5,343 nt of DNA, taken from Bacillota bacterium. Lineage in GTDB: Bacteria > Bacillota_C > Negativicutes > JAEYSJ01. The position numbers were made by a program, and so were the translations under genes. The notes below the pieces were generated by a model. It had not been told where the DNA came from. It did not search any database and was given only the letters and a program-made list of their open reading frames with translations. Shown one piece after another: positions 1 to 5,343 of this stretch; position 1 is the first letter of the stretch; each line of letters opens with the position of its first letter. The stretch is taken from assembly GCA_023434855.1 (NCBI GenBank), contig JAEYSJ010000105.1:1-5343 (forward strand). The letters are read 5' to 3'.

Positions 1-674
1 GCAAATCAGTAACGGATCGCCGGTCCCAAAACCTTGCAATAACGGATAAAGGCCGGGAGATCTATCGACGATTGTCAGAATCCTCCTCCCTTCAACTTGT
101 TCATTTATTAGAACCAATTCCCCAAGGTGGCCAAAAGCAGCTGGTTGACCATATGATGGCAATACAAGCCATCTTATCAGGAAACAATACTTCTTCGATT
201 ACAATTCGCGAATCCAAGCCCGGTGATTGTGGCTACATCGCTTACCGTCACGGTGTGCTATACGCCCAAGAGCATGGCTTTGATCAGATATTTGAAAAGT
301 ACGTTTTACAAAGTCTCCTTACTTACCTGGAAAACCCGGCAGGCGGTAAACTTTTTGTAGCAGAGTACTGCGGCACTATTGTTGGTTTTATCGGTATCGT
401 TACAACAGGAGATGACAGCGCCCAGCTTCGCTGGTTCTTAATCGAGCCCGGCTTCAGAGGAATAGGTGCTGGCCGTAAGCTGTTATCAGCAGCTATGGAT
501 TACTGCCACAGCCAGCAGTACAAGCATGTATTCCTGTGGACCTTCAAAGGCTTGGATGCTGCCTGTCACTTATATGAGCAATACGGCTTTACTCTTACAG
601 AAGAAAAAGAAAACCATACCTGGAAAAAGCAATTACGGGAACAGCGCTGGGATATTACGTTCAGTAACAAATAA
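1..674 (+). CDS. MarR-family HTH regulator fused to a GNAT N-acetyltransferase (5' end missing)
   Basis: The reading frame is open from base 3 without a stop, so the gene begins left of the window; the TTG at base 72 lies inside it and is not the start. 223 residues are visible. The first ~24 (DRRSQNLAITDKGREIY) match the wing and following helix of MarR winged-helix proteins, where a D-x-R-[AS] motif leads to L-x-[LI]-T-x-x-G. A helical linker follows, and from about visible residue 66 to 215 there is a GNAT fold: a beta strand ITIRES, the acetyl-CoA-binding motif A RGIGAG (about 152-157) followed by RKLL, and a C-terminal LYEQYGF motif. Fusions of this type are known; full members are roughly 300 residues, so about 80-100 residues are missing. 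The MarR part should bind DNA and the GNAT part acetylate a small molecule or protein; the substrate cannot be read from sequence. It converges on ttdB and is separated from it by a hairpin, so it is probably unrelated to tartrate use. Confidence 0.9.
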   Translation, partial: KSVTDRRSQNLAITDKGREIYRRLSESSSLQLVHLLEPIPQGGQKQLVDHMMAIQAILSGNNTSSITIRESKPGDCGYIAYRHGVLYAQEHGFDQIFEKYVLQSLLTYLENPAGGKLFVAEYCGTIVGFIGIVTTGDDSAQLRWFLIEPGFRGIGAGRKLLSAAMDYCHSQQYKHVFLWTFKGLDAACHLYEQYGFTLTEEKENHTWKKQLREQRWDITFSNK

Positions 675-705
675 ATATATTACAGCCTGCTATCCGCCGT
701 ACTTA

Positions 706-739
706 AAATACCCTGCTCATTGCACTGAGCAGGGTATTT
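706..739. terminator. Probable bidirectional intrinsic terminator
   Basis: A 14-bp perfect inverted repeat (AAATACCCTGCTCA at 706-719, its reverse complement at 726-739) encloses a 6-nt loop. It lies 31 bases after the stop of the MarR-GNAT gene and 23 bases beyond the stop of ttdB on the other strand. The A/T-rich ends of the stem supply a short T run in either direction (TATTT on plus, TATTTT on minus), so one hairpin can end both converging transcripts. The T runs are short, so efficiency is uncertain. Confidence 0.75.
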
Positions 740-762
740 CTATGCTGATGAAATTTTATATT

Positions 763-1371
763 TTATTTTATAAACTTAACTTGCTTACAAATATCTTCCA
801 CAATTGCAGTCTTTTTCTCATTAAATACAGCCTTATTCTTTTCAAACAGGTTATTACCTTTGGTATCGATAGAAATAATCAGCGGACCAAAGTTCCTCAC
901 CCGTGAAACCCACAGCGATTCAGGCATGCCTAAATCCTGCCATTCTACTCTTTCAATTTCCTCTACTTCCGTTGCTGCCAATACAGCACAGCCGCCTGGA
1001 AAAACAGCATGAAGAGCTTTATCATTCTTACAGCCTTCCACAGTTTCCGGCCCCATACCGCCTTTGCCAATAATCAGCTTTACACCTGTTTGCTTAATAA
1101 ATTCCTTCTCAAACTTTTCCATACGCATACTGGTAGTAGGCCCGATCGATACCATTTGCCATTTGCCGTTATCATCTTTAGCTACAATCGGCCCGGCGTG
1201 AAAAATAGCCAAGCCGTTCAGGTCAACCGGCAGTTCCCGTCCCAGTTCAATCAACCGGCGGTGAGCCACATCACGACAAGTAATCAGGTAACCGTCAAGG
1301 TAAACAACGTCACCAGCAGTAATATTTTCCAGATCCTCATTTTTAATTGGAGTTGTTAAAACCTTTTTCAT
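763..1371 (-). CDS. ttdB: L(+)-tartrate dehydratase, beta subunit
   Basis: The 202-residue product is the beta subunit of the Fe-S-dependent class I hydro-lyase that converts L(+)-tartrate to oxaloacetate and water in the cytoplasm. From memory it aligns with Escherichia coli TtdB (201 residues) end to end, including the start ([10 protein letters not shown]), the [11 protein letters not shown] segment at 32-42, [13 protein letters not shown] at 51-63, GPTTSMRME at 77-85, [10 protein letters not shown] at 101-110 and the GMPESLW segment at 148-154. CRDVAHRR and GPTTSMRM are hallmark segments of the fumarase C-terminal domain family and contribute to the active site. The ATG overlaps the ttdA stop by 4 bp (ATGA), which implies translational coupling, and an AAGGGGG ribosome site lies 7 nt upstream inside ttdA. 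A class I fumarase beta subunit is the main alternative, but the close match to TtdB and the neighbours favour tartrate. Confidence 0.93.
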   Translation of the reverse strand: MKKVLTTPIKNEDLENITAGDVVYLDGYLITCRDVAHRRLIELGRELPVDLNGLAIFHAGPIVAKDDNGKWQMVSIGPTTSMRMEKFEKEFIKQTGVKLIIGKGGMGPETVEGCKNDKALHAVFPGGCAVLAATEVEEIERVEWQDLGMPESLWVSRVRNFGPLIISIDTKGNNLFEKNKAVFNEKKTAIVEDICKQVKFIK

Positions 1372-2267
1372 AGTGATACCCCCTTGTGAGAGATAATTTC
1401 ATATGACATATCTTCATTAATACGGATTGTGCCTCTTCTATGAGCCCAGCAGCCCGTGGATATAGCAACACTAATCGTAGACGGATGTCTGGCTGCCGAT
1501 TCAATATGCACTCCTGTAACAGAGTTTTTACCTGATAAGCCTTGTGGTCCAAGGCCGATATCATTGAGCCCTTTCTCAATCAGCAGTTCCATCTGCGCAC
1601 CTTGCGGATCATGATGACGAGAACCGATAGGCCGGAATAATGCTTTTTTCGAAAGAGTAGCTGCTACTTCAATCGATCCAGCTATGCCGATTCCCACCAG
1701 AATGGGCGGACAGGCATTAACGCCGTAAGAAGTCATTACATCAAAGACATATTTAACTACTCCTTCGTAGCCTTCACCCGGCATCAGTGTCTTGCCCTGA
1801 CCGGGGAGACTGCAGCCGCCACCCGCCATATAAACTTCTATTTCAATGGATTTTGAATGAGGGATAATCTCCCAATTAACGATAGGAACACGTTCTCCTG
1901 TATTAGTACCAGTATTTTTTTCTTTAAATATCTCAACCGCATTATGGCGTAAAGGAGCAACCCTTGTTGCCTCCAACACAGCATTGCGCAGTATTTCCTG
2001 GACTTCAGACAACAGGGGAAACCCAGCACCGGCTTTAACAAAGTACTGAATTACGCCAGTGTCCTGACAACAGGGACGATCCAGCTGATCTGCTAATTCC
2101 TGGTTATCAAACATGGAATCATATACTACCTTCGCCAGATACGTTTCTTCCTGCGCTCTAAGCTCACGCAGCTTTGCCATTACATCATCTGGAAGCCGCT
2201 TGCCCATATAGCCAGTAAATTTAGTCATCGTTTCTGTCATTGACTGAATCATTTGTTCTTTATTCAT
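1368..2267 (-). CDS. ttdA: L(+)-tartrate dehydratase, alpha (Fe-S) subunit
   Basis: The 299-residue product is the alpha subunit, which carries the catalytic [4Fe-4S] cluster of class I tartrate dehydratase/fumarase enzymes; an alpha2beta2 enzyme is known for E. coli. The three cluster cysteines expected from the family are visible: C67 in RPCCQDTG, C186 in NACPP, and C273 in STGCWAHRR. Other conserved stretches are [11 protein letters not shown] (104-114), EVYMAGGGC (144-152), [12 protein letters not shown] (161-172), RPIGSRH (212-218) and [13 protein letters not shown] (252-264). Length is close to E. coli TtdA (303). The ATG has an AAGGGGG ribosome site 7 nt upstream. It lies 58 bp after the transporter gene with no terminator between them, and overlaps ttdB by 4 bp. 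The cluster makes the enzyme oxygen-labile, in keeping with an anaerobic host. A fumarase alpha subunit is the alternative, judged less likely. Confidence 0.93.
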   Translation of the reverse strand: MNKEQMIQSMTETMTKFTGYMGKRLPDDVMAKLRELRAQEETYLAKVVYDSMFDNQELADQLDRPCCQDTGVIQYFVKAGAGFPLLSEVQEILRNAVLEATRVAPLRHNAVEIFKEKNTGTNTGERVPIVNWEIIPHSKSIEIEVYMAGGGCSLPGQGKTLMPGEGYEGVVKYVFDVMTSYGVNACPPILVGIGIAGSIEVAATLSKKALFRPIGSRHHDPQGAQMELLIEKGLNDIGLGPQGLSGKNSVTGVHIESAARHPSTISVAISTGCWAHRRGTIRINEDMSYEIISHKGVSL

Positions 2268-2325
2268 ATCAAATCCCCCTTATATTATCTCTCGCCTATG
2301 GTAATGAAGAGGCTGAAAGCACAGT

Positions 2326-3687
2326 TTAAAATGGCATTACGCCTGTAATGGAATGCATGAACAAGTAAATCAGCAACACAGGCCAAGTCCATAAAAAGAA
2401 TAACTTCTGGTAGTCAACAAAGTTCATATTGGTCCGCTCACATAATAAATAGAGTGCCGGAATAACCGGGCTCGCCAGGCGAAAAGCCTGCCCAACCATG
2501 GAAGCTACCGCCGTCTGCTCAGTTGAAATTCCTAACTGACCGGCTACCGGAGCAATAATAGCAGCTATACCAAAGTAAAAAGCATCTTGCGGCAGGAAAC
2601 ATATTGCAGGGGCCGCAACAATCGCATATATAGGTGCCATATGGACTCCAATCGATTGTGGAATTATAGCGATAATACTTTTGGCAATTGCTGTTGACAT
2701 CCCACTGCTGCCTAATATGCCGGTAAATGCCCCGGCAGCAAATGTTGCCAGTGACGGAATTAAGACATCGGAAGCACAACTTCTCACTAAATCCATTTGC
2801 TCCTCGATTCCATAGTTTACGGCAAGGGCAATTGCCGCTCCCACCATAAATAGAACGCCGCCATGAGCAACACCGCCAATTAACATGCCTACAATAATTA
2901 CCGTCAACGCAAGATTGAAGAAAAAGTACTGAGGCCTCTTAAAATCCGGCTCAAAATTCTTTACAGATGAAACCATTTCCTCAATATGCTCCGGTGTAAC
3001 CATATTTGCATTGGCTGGGTCGTATTTAAGTCTTGCTCTTTCCCGTTTACCAATTAGATAAGCAGCAAAGATAGTATATATTTCTGCAACCAGCATGCCA
3101 GGAAGAATTTTGGTGAATAAAGGACCCATTTCAATACCAAGAGCGGTAGCATTGGCCACCAGCGGGCCGCCCCATGGTAATTGATTAAAAATACCGATTG
3201 GCATGGTAATTAATATGGCGAGATAGGATAATTTCATCTCCATCCGTTTCCACAAGGGTAATAATGCGGAGGTGCACACAACAATTGTAGTTGTTGTATC
3301 GCCGTCAAGAGTAACCATACTGGCAACCATAACGGTTGCTAATGCTATTTTAAGCGGATCACCTTTAGCCTTCTTAATAAAAAATATACATAAGGGATCA
3401 AACAGGCCTGCCTTTAACATGACACCAAAGTACAATATGGCAAACAGTATTAAAACAAGACCCGATATAACGCCCATTTTCACTGCTTTTGTTTGCGGAT
3501 TAACACTGTAAAAAAGCCCATTTTTAATCCAATCAAAAATTAACAGTAAGTCTTTATCCATAAGCAAACAGGCTGCGACACCGAAAACCACTGGAACAAG
3601 TATGAGCGCTGTAAACACTGTTAGTTTACGTTTCGTCAATAAAACCAAAAAAGCAATTATCATTGCATAGGCTAATATTGTTATCAT
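2326..3687 (-). CDS. CitMHS-family carboxylate transporter, probable tartrate importer
   Basis: The product, 453 residues from the chosen start, is a polytopic inner-membrane protein with about 11-12 hydrophobic segments. It resembles the Bacillus CitM/CitH family (metal-citrate:H+ symporters). Family-like blocks are LFAILYFGVMLKAGLFDPL (81-99), KGDPLKIA (108-115), LDGDTTTT (127-134), PWGGP (171-175), AGAFTGILGSSGM (318-330) and SPVIP (406-410). A charged cytoplasmic-type loop spans about 213-252 between the two halves. As first gene of a unit with ttdAB and opposite a LysR gene, it most likely imports L-tartrate, perhaps as a metal complex; citrate or malate remain possible. The frame also has an ATG at 3723 giving 12 extra residues (MIEYSKKRGGRK). 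I prefer 3687 because the family begins directly with a hydrophobic helix, and because GAGGGGG with a 7-nt spacer precedes it, matching the signals of ttdA and ttdB. Confidence 0.88.
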   Translation of the reverse strand: MITILAYAMIIAFLVLLTKRKLTVFTALILVPVVFGVAACLLMDKDLLLIFDWIKNGLFYSVNPQTKAVKMGVISGLVLILFAILYFGVMLKAGLFDPLCIFFIKKAKGDPLKIALATVMVASMVTLDGDTTTTIVVCTSALLPLWKRMEMKLSYLAILITMPIGIFNQLPWGGPLVANATALGIEMGPLFTKILPGMLVAEIYTIFAAYLIGKRERARLKYDPANANMVTPEHIEEMVSSVKNFEPDFKRPQYFFFNLALTVIIVGMLIGGVAHGGVLFMVGAAIALAVNYGIEEQMDLVRSCASDVLIPSLATFAAGAFTGILGSSGMSTAIAKSIIAIIPQSIGVHMAPIYAIVAAPAICFLPQDAFYFGIAAIIAPVAGQLGISTEQTAVASMVGQAFRLASPVIPALYLLCERTNMNFVDYQKLFFLWTWPVLLIYLFMHSITGVMPF

Positions 3688-3694
3688 TTTACGG

Positions 3695-3701
3695 CCCCCT
3701 C
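3695..3701 (-). promoter_or_regulatory. Ribosome binding site deciding the transporter start
   Basis: On the minus strand GAGGGGG sits 7 nt before the ATG at 3687. The two downstream genes have AAGGGGG at 2275-2281 and 1379-1385, also exactly 7 nt before their ATGs. The alternative ATG at 3723 has a weaker AAAAGG at 3731-3736, also with a 7-nt spacer, so it cannot be fully excluded. Confidence 0.7.
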
Positions 3702-3809
3702 TTTTTTTAGAATATTCAATCATTTTACAGCCTTTTGAAAGTTTTCCAATTAATCAACGAGCTAATTTTTATCCACCTCTCTCCGTTATTAAAATCCGCA
3801 GATATCCAA

Positions 3810-3828
3810 AATAACTGTCCGAGTTATT
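3810..3828. repeat. 7-bp perfect palindrome with 5-nt spacer (hairpin or operator)
   Basis: AATAACT at 3810-3816 and AGTTATT at 3822-3828 flank GTCCG. In the predicted leader of the transporter operon this would form a small A/U-rich hairpin about 120 nt before the start codon. No T run follows that would make it a terminator. It could instead be a protein-binding palindrome. No T-N11-A element is present in symmetric register, so it is not an obvious LysR-type site. Confidence 0.45.
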
Positions 3829-3882
3829 CGCTGAAGGCAAACCAATCCCCACTTTCAAAACAGTGCACATTTTTAACGCCTC

Positions 3883-3912
3883 TTGACCCCATCTGTTCTC
3901 ACCTGCTATACT
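3883..3912 (+). promoter_or_regulatory. Candidate sigma-70-type promoter P1, towards lysR
   Basis: TTGACC at 3883-3888 and TATACT at 3907-3912 are each one mismatch or two from consensus and are separated by 18 bp. The predicted start near 3919 would leave a leader of about 165 nt before the regulator and would read across the divergent operator region. It may be a second, upstream promoter for the regulator gene. Confidence 0.5.
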
Positions 3913-3934
3913 TCCGTTAAAAGATGCGACTCAG

Positions 3935-3957
3935 GCAATTGGCAATACTGAAATTGC
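3935..3957. promoter_or_regulatory. Candidate LysR-type regulator binding site (T-N11-A dyad)
   Basis: GCAATT (3935-3940) and AATTGC (3952-3957) are perfect inverted arms around an 11-bp spacer, which places T3940 and A3952 in the T-N11-A arrangement typical of LysR-family recognition sites. The location between the two divergent genes is where such a site is expected. It falls just downstream of the predicted leftward transcription start, so it could be a repression site or one of several sites. Binding by the adjacent regulator is inference. Confidence 0.5.
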
Positions 3958-3960
3958 GCC

Positions 3961-4007
3961 GCCATTACCTGTAACTCAACTCTTTTTATAGTGTAATGGC
4001 TAATGGC
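3961..4007. repeat. Triplicated TAATGGC motif, probable operator
   Basis: GCCATTA at 3961-3967 is the inverted copy of TAATGGC, which occurs twice in direct, abutting repeat at 3994-4000 and 4001-4007. The first pair extends to 8 bp as GCCATTAC/GTAATGGC (3961-3968 with 3993-4000), and the second as CGCCATTA/TAATGGCG (3960-3967 with 4001-4008). The two direct copies occupy the spacer of the candidate leftward promoter, so a bound protein would directly control the transporter-ttd operon. Which protein binds cannot be told from sequence. Confidence 0.5.
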
Positions 4008-4013
4008 GATAAA
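3985..4013 (-). promoter_or_regulatory. Candidate promoter of the transporter-ttdAB operon
   Basis: On the minus strand TATAAA (3990 down to 3985) is a good -10 box and TTTATC (4013 to 4008) a weak -35 box, with a 17-bp spacer. A weak -35 fits a promoter needing an activator such as a LysR protein. The predicted start near 3978 gives a leader of about 290 nt to the ATG at 3687. No stronger leftward promoter was found closer to the gene. Confidence 0.45.
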
Positions 4014-4032
4014 GAAAAATATATATTCACAA

Positions 4033-4041
4033 TGATATAAT
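4033..4041 (+). promoter_or_regulatory. Candidate extended -10 promoter P2 of the lysR-type gene
   Basis: TGATATAAT is a perfect extended -10 element (TGn plus TATAAT). No good -35 box is present at the usual distance, which extended -10 promoters tolerate. Transcription would start near 4048, giving a leader of about 36 nt. It lies next to the TAATGGC repeats, an arrangement suited to autoregulation. Confidence 0.55.
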
Positions 4042-4083
4042 CGATTTCTTCAATTCAGATAATTTGCACTGGAGGTAACATAT

Positions 4084-4974
4084 ATGGATCTACGGCAACT
4101 CGAATATTTCCAAATGGTCAGCAGGCTCTGCAGCGTCACAAGGGCAGCTGAGCAGCTCCATGTTTCTCAATCAACAGTTACATTAGCTATCCAGAAATTA
4201 GAAGACAGCTTAGATATTCAATTATTTGACCGCAGCCAAAAGCAGCTCTCCCTCACAACAGAGGGCCAAATATTTTTACAAAGTGTTTCGGACATTCTCA
4301 ATCGACTGCAGGATGCAACTGCTGAAATAAAAAAATACCGCCAACTGCAAAAAGGCACTATTCGCTTTGGTGTACCGCCAATGATCGGCTCCTTTCTATT
4401 TCCGGAAATTCTGGCTGAGTTCACATCGCAATATCCTCAATTGCAGCTTTCTATCATTGAAGAAAGCTCCTCTGCTCTTTGCCAACTGCTTGAACGGGGT
4501 GAGCTTGATCTGGCGATTGTCAATCTGTATCAGCCTTCCCTTTTACTTGAGACGTTACCGATAACAACCGAAGAAATCGTTGCCTGCCTGCCGCTATCCC
4601 ATCCTATGGCAAACAGTTCTATAATCAACATCCAGGACTTGCAGAATGAACCATTCATTTTATTCAAGGAAGGTGCTTACAATCGGCAGATTATTCTTGA
4701 AGAATGTAAACGGCATGGCTTTATGCCCAACATCCTACTGTCGTCCGACCAAATCGAAACAATAAAGGGGCTAGTCATAAAGGGAGTCGGTATCTCGTTT
4801 CTCATCCGGGCGGTGGCACGCCCAAATAATGATTTTACAGCCGTCCCACTTAGCTGCCCGCTCCACCTTCAATTCGGGCTGGCCTGGAAAAAAGACAAAT
4901 ATCTCTCTAAAGCAGCACAGGCATTCATTAAGTTTATAACGGAAATTATTTGTCCCCCCATTACAATCCAGTAA
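4084..4974 (+). CDS. LysR-family transcriptional regulator, probable activator of the tartrate operon
   Basis: The 296-residue product has the length and order of LysR-type regulators. An N-terminal winged helix-turn-helix (about 1-60: MDLRQLEYF, AAEQLHVSQSTVTLAIQKLE, LFDR, LTTEG) is followed by a linker helix (about 61-90) and a periplasmic-binding-protein-like effector domain (about 91-290) with KGTIRFGVPP, ERGELDLAIV and the GVGISFL strand-turn. GGAGGT at 4071-4076 lies 7 nt before the ATG. The gene faces away from the transporter-ttdAB operon across a shared control region, the classic layout for a LysR protein that controls its divergent neighbour and often itself. The inducer is inferred to be tartrate. 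E. coli also controls its ttd genes with a LysR protein (TtdR), but I do not assign that symbol, since orthology cannot be judged here. A strong terminator follows. Confidence 0.92.
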   Translation: MDLRQLEYFQMVSRLCSVTRAAEQLHVSQSTVTLAIQKLEDSLDIQLFDRSQKQLSLTTEGQIFLQSVSDILNRLQDATAEIKKYRQLQKGTIRFGVPPMIGSFLFPEILAEFTSQYPQLQLSIIEESSSALCQLLERGELDLAIVNLYQPSLLLETLPITTEEIVACLPLSHPMANSSIINIQDLQNEPFILFKEGAYNRQIILEECKRHGFMPNILLSSDQIETIKGLVIKGVGISFLIRAVARPNNDFTAVPLSCPLHLQFGLAWKKDKYLSKAAQAFIKFITEIICPPITIQ

Positions 4975-4978
4975 TAAA

Positions 4979-5017
4979 AAAGCTCCGGCTGAATTATAGC
5001 AATTCAGCCGGAGCTTT
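4979..5017 (+). terminator. Intrinsic terminator after the lysR-type gene
   Basis: A 17-bp perfect stem (4979-4995 with 5001-5017) with the GC-rich core GCTCCGGCTG encloses a 5-nt loop ATAGC. It begins 5 nt after the TAA stop and ends in a T-rich tail (CTTTATTCATTT). The A run on its left could also let it work for leftward transcription. Confidence 0.9.
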
Positions 5018-5033
5018 ATTCATTTAATAAGAC

Positions 5034-5045
5034 TTATGCGCATAA
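5034..5045. repeat. 12-bp perfect palindrome upstream of the edge gene
   Basis: TTATGCGCATAA is self-complementary and lies about 37 bp before the start of the edge gene, in a 64-bp gap after the lysR terminator where that gene's promoter must lie. It could be an operator, but a 12-bp palindrome in A/T-rich DNA may be chance. Confidence 0.3.
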
Positions 5046-5081
5046 AAATAGATAGATATTTTATAGGAACGGAGGGATAAA

Positions 5082-5343
5082 ATGGGGACAATAGCATTGC
5101 AGTTAGAACGCTCAACGACTGGAGTAGTAGCAGCATCCGCCAGTGTTGTTTTTAATACCGTCTTATTTACAACAGGAAATATTAGTTATGCGCCCCTCAC
5201 AGGCATTATCACAATAAATGAACCTGGCCGGTACGTCATTAATTGGTGGGCCGTCACACAAGCGGCTATTGCCTCGGCAGGCCCGGGCTTCGCCCTTTCT
5301 TCGTCACTGGGAGCCTCTATCCAGAGCAATTCACCCAATAAAA
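5082..5343 (+). CDS. Small jelly-roll protein resembling the BclA C-terminal domain (3' end missing)
   Basis: An ATG at 5082 with GGAGGG at 5071-5076 opens a frame that runs uninterrupted to the right edge, giving 87 visible residues that start MGTIALQLERSTTG. The composition is rich in Thr, Ser, Ala, Gly and beta-forming residues, with NEPGRYVINWWAVTQ at about residues 48-62. That pattern, a strand of the type GxYxxxWW after an ITxNEPG turn, resembles the C1q/TNF-like trimeric jelly-roll domain at the C terminus of BclA-type exosporium glycoproteins. No signal peptide, transmembrane segment or collagen-like Gly-X-Y region is visible, so this may be a stand-alone domain. A role on the spore or cell surface is inference. 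The terminator before it makes it a separate transcription unit, unlikely to belong to the tartrate locus. The assignment rests on remembered family pattern only. Confidence 0.65.
   Translation, partial: MGTIALQLERSTTGVVAASASVVFNTVLFTTGNISYAPLTGIITINEPGRYVINWWAVTQAAIASAGPGFALSSSLGASIQSNSPNK

Larger units (their letters stand above)
3688..4083. other. Divergent intergenic control region, 396 bp
   Basis: This gene-free stretch separates the transporter-ttdAB operon (leftward) from the lysR-type gene (rightward). It holds candidate promoters in both directions, three copies of the heptamer TAATGGC (two direct, one inverted), a GCAATT-N11-AATTGC dyad and a 7-bp hairpin-forming palindrome, each listed separately. 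The region nearest the transporter, roughly 3735-3860, has no convincing promoter on either strand. A 61-codon plus-strand open frame at 3735-3920 lacks a ribosome site and any recognisable protein character, so I treat it as chance. Confidence 0.7.

Noticed and set aside
72..74. TTG as start codon of the first gene
   Set aside because: The frame continues upstream to base 3 with a recognisable MarR wing motif, so the TTG is an internal leucine codon.
466..906. Other overlapping open frames (for example 466-906, 1009-1359, 2519-2779, 4218-4424)
   Set aside because: They lie wholly or largely opposite or out of frame with well-supported genes, lack ribosome sites and show no protein family character.
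763..2267. Split class I fumarase instead of tartrate dehydratase
   Set aside because: The families share a fold and motifs, so this stays possible, but both subunits match remembered E. coli TtdA and TtdB nearly end to end and the locus has a carrier and a LysR regulator like a substrate-induced catabolic operon.
3735..3920. 61-codon plus-strand open frame as a small gene or leader peptide
   Set aside because: It has no ribosome binding site and no family resemblance, and its frame ends within the candidate P1 promoter; it is probably chance in a control region.
3940..3957. Sigma-54 promoter (TGGCA...TTGC)
   Set aside because: The GG and GC elements are 15 bp apart instead of the required 12, and no enhancer-binding regulator is nearby.
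3688..3978. Riboswitch or attenuator in the transporter leader
   Set aside because: Only a short A/U-rich hairpin without a T run is present, and no known riboswitch core was recognised.
5040..5050. Sporulation sigma-K-type -10 box (GCATAAAAATA) before the edge gene
   Set aside because: Spacing after CATA is one base too long for the consensus and no matching -35 AC element is clear at the right distance; tempting given the spore-surface guess but not supported.

Overview
The window is a catabolic locus from a bacterium that I infer to be an anaerobic, probably spore-forming Firmicute. A Negativicutes genome of the Sporomusa/Pelosinus type would fit. The reasons are strong GGAGG/AGGGGG ribosome binding sites, moderate GC, an oxygen-sensitive Fe-S tartrate dehydratase, and a protein at the right edge that resembles the C-terminal domain of BclA-type spore-surface proteins. 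This placement is inference; no rRNA or other phylogenetic marker is present.

Layout from left to right: (1) the 3' part of a plus-strand fusion of a MarR-type DNA-binding domain and a GNAT acetyltransferase, open at the left edge. (2) A 14-bp perfect hairpin between two converging genes, probably a terminator serving both strands. (3) A minus-strand operon read right to left: a CitMHS-family carboxylate transporter, then ttdA and ttdB, the alpha and beta subunits of L(+)-tartrate dehydratase, whose coding regions overlap by 4 bp. (4) A 396-bp divergent intergenic region holding candidate promoters and several dyad or repeated motifs. (5) A plus-strand LysR-type regulator followed by a strong intrinsic terminator. 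(6) The 5' end of a plus-strand gene for a small jelly-roll-like (BclA C-terminal-like) protein, cut by the right edge.

Parts 3 to 5 form one functional unit. The transporter would import a dicarboxylate or tricarboxylate, most likely L-tartrate given its neighbours. TtdAB would dehydrate tartrate to oxaloacetate, and the divergent LysR protein would sense the substrate and switch the operon. The notable point is the pairing of tartrate dehydratase with a CitMHS carrier, a family known for metal-citrate symport, instead of the DASS-type TtdT antiporter of Escherichia coli. I see no CRISPR array, tRNA, rRNA, insertion sequence or phage gene, and no sign of a wholly new system. The most useful leads are the transporter pairing, the repeat-rich control region with a long predicted leader, and the edge gene.
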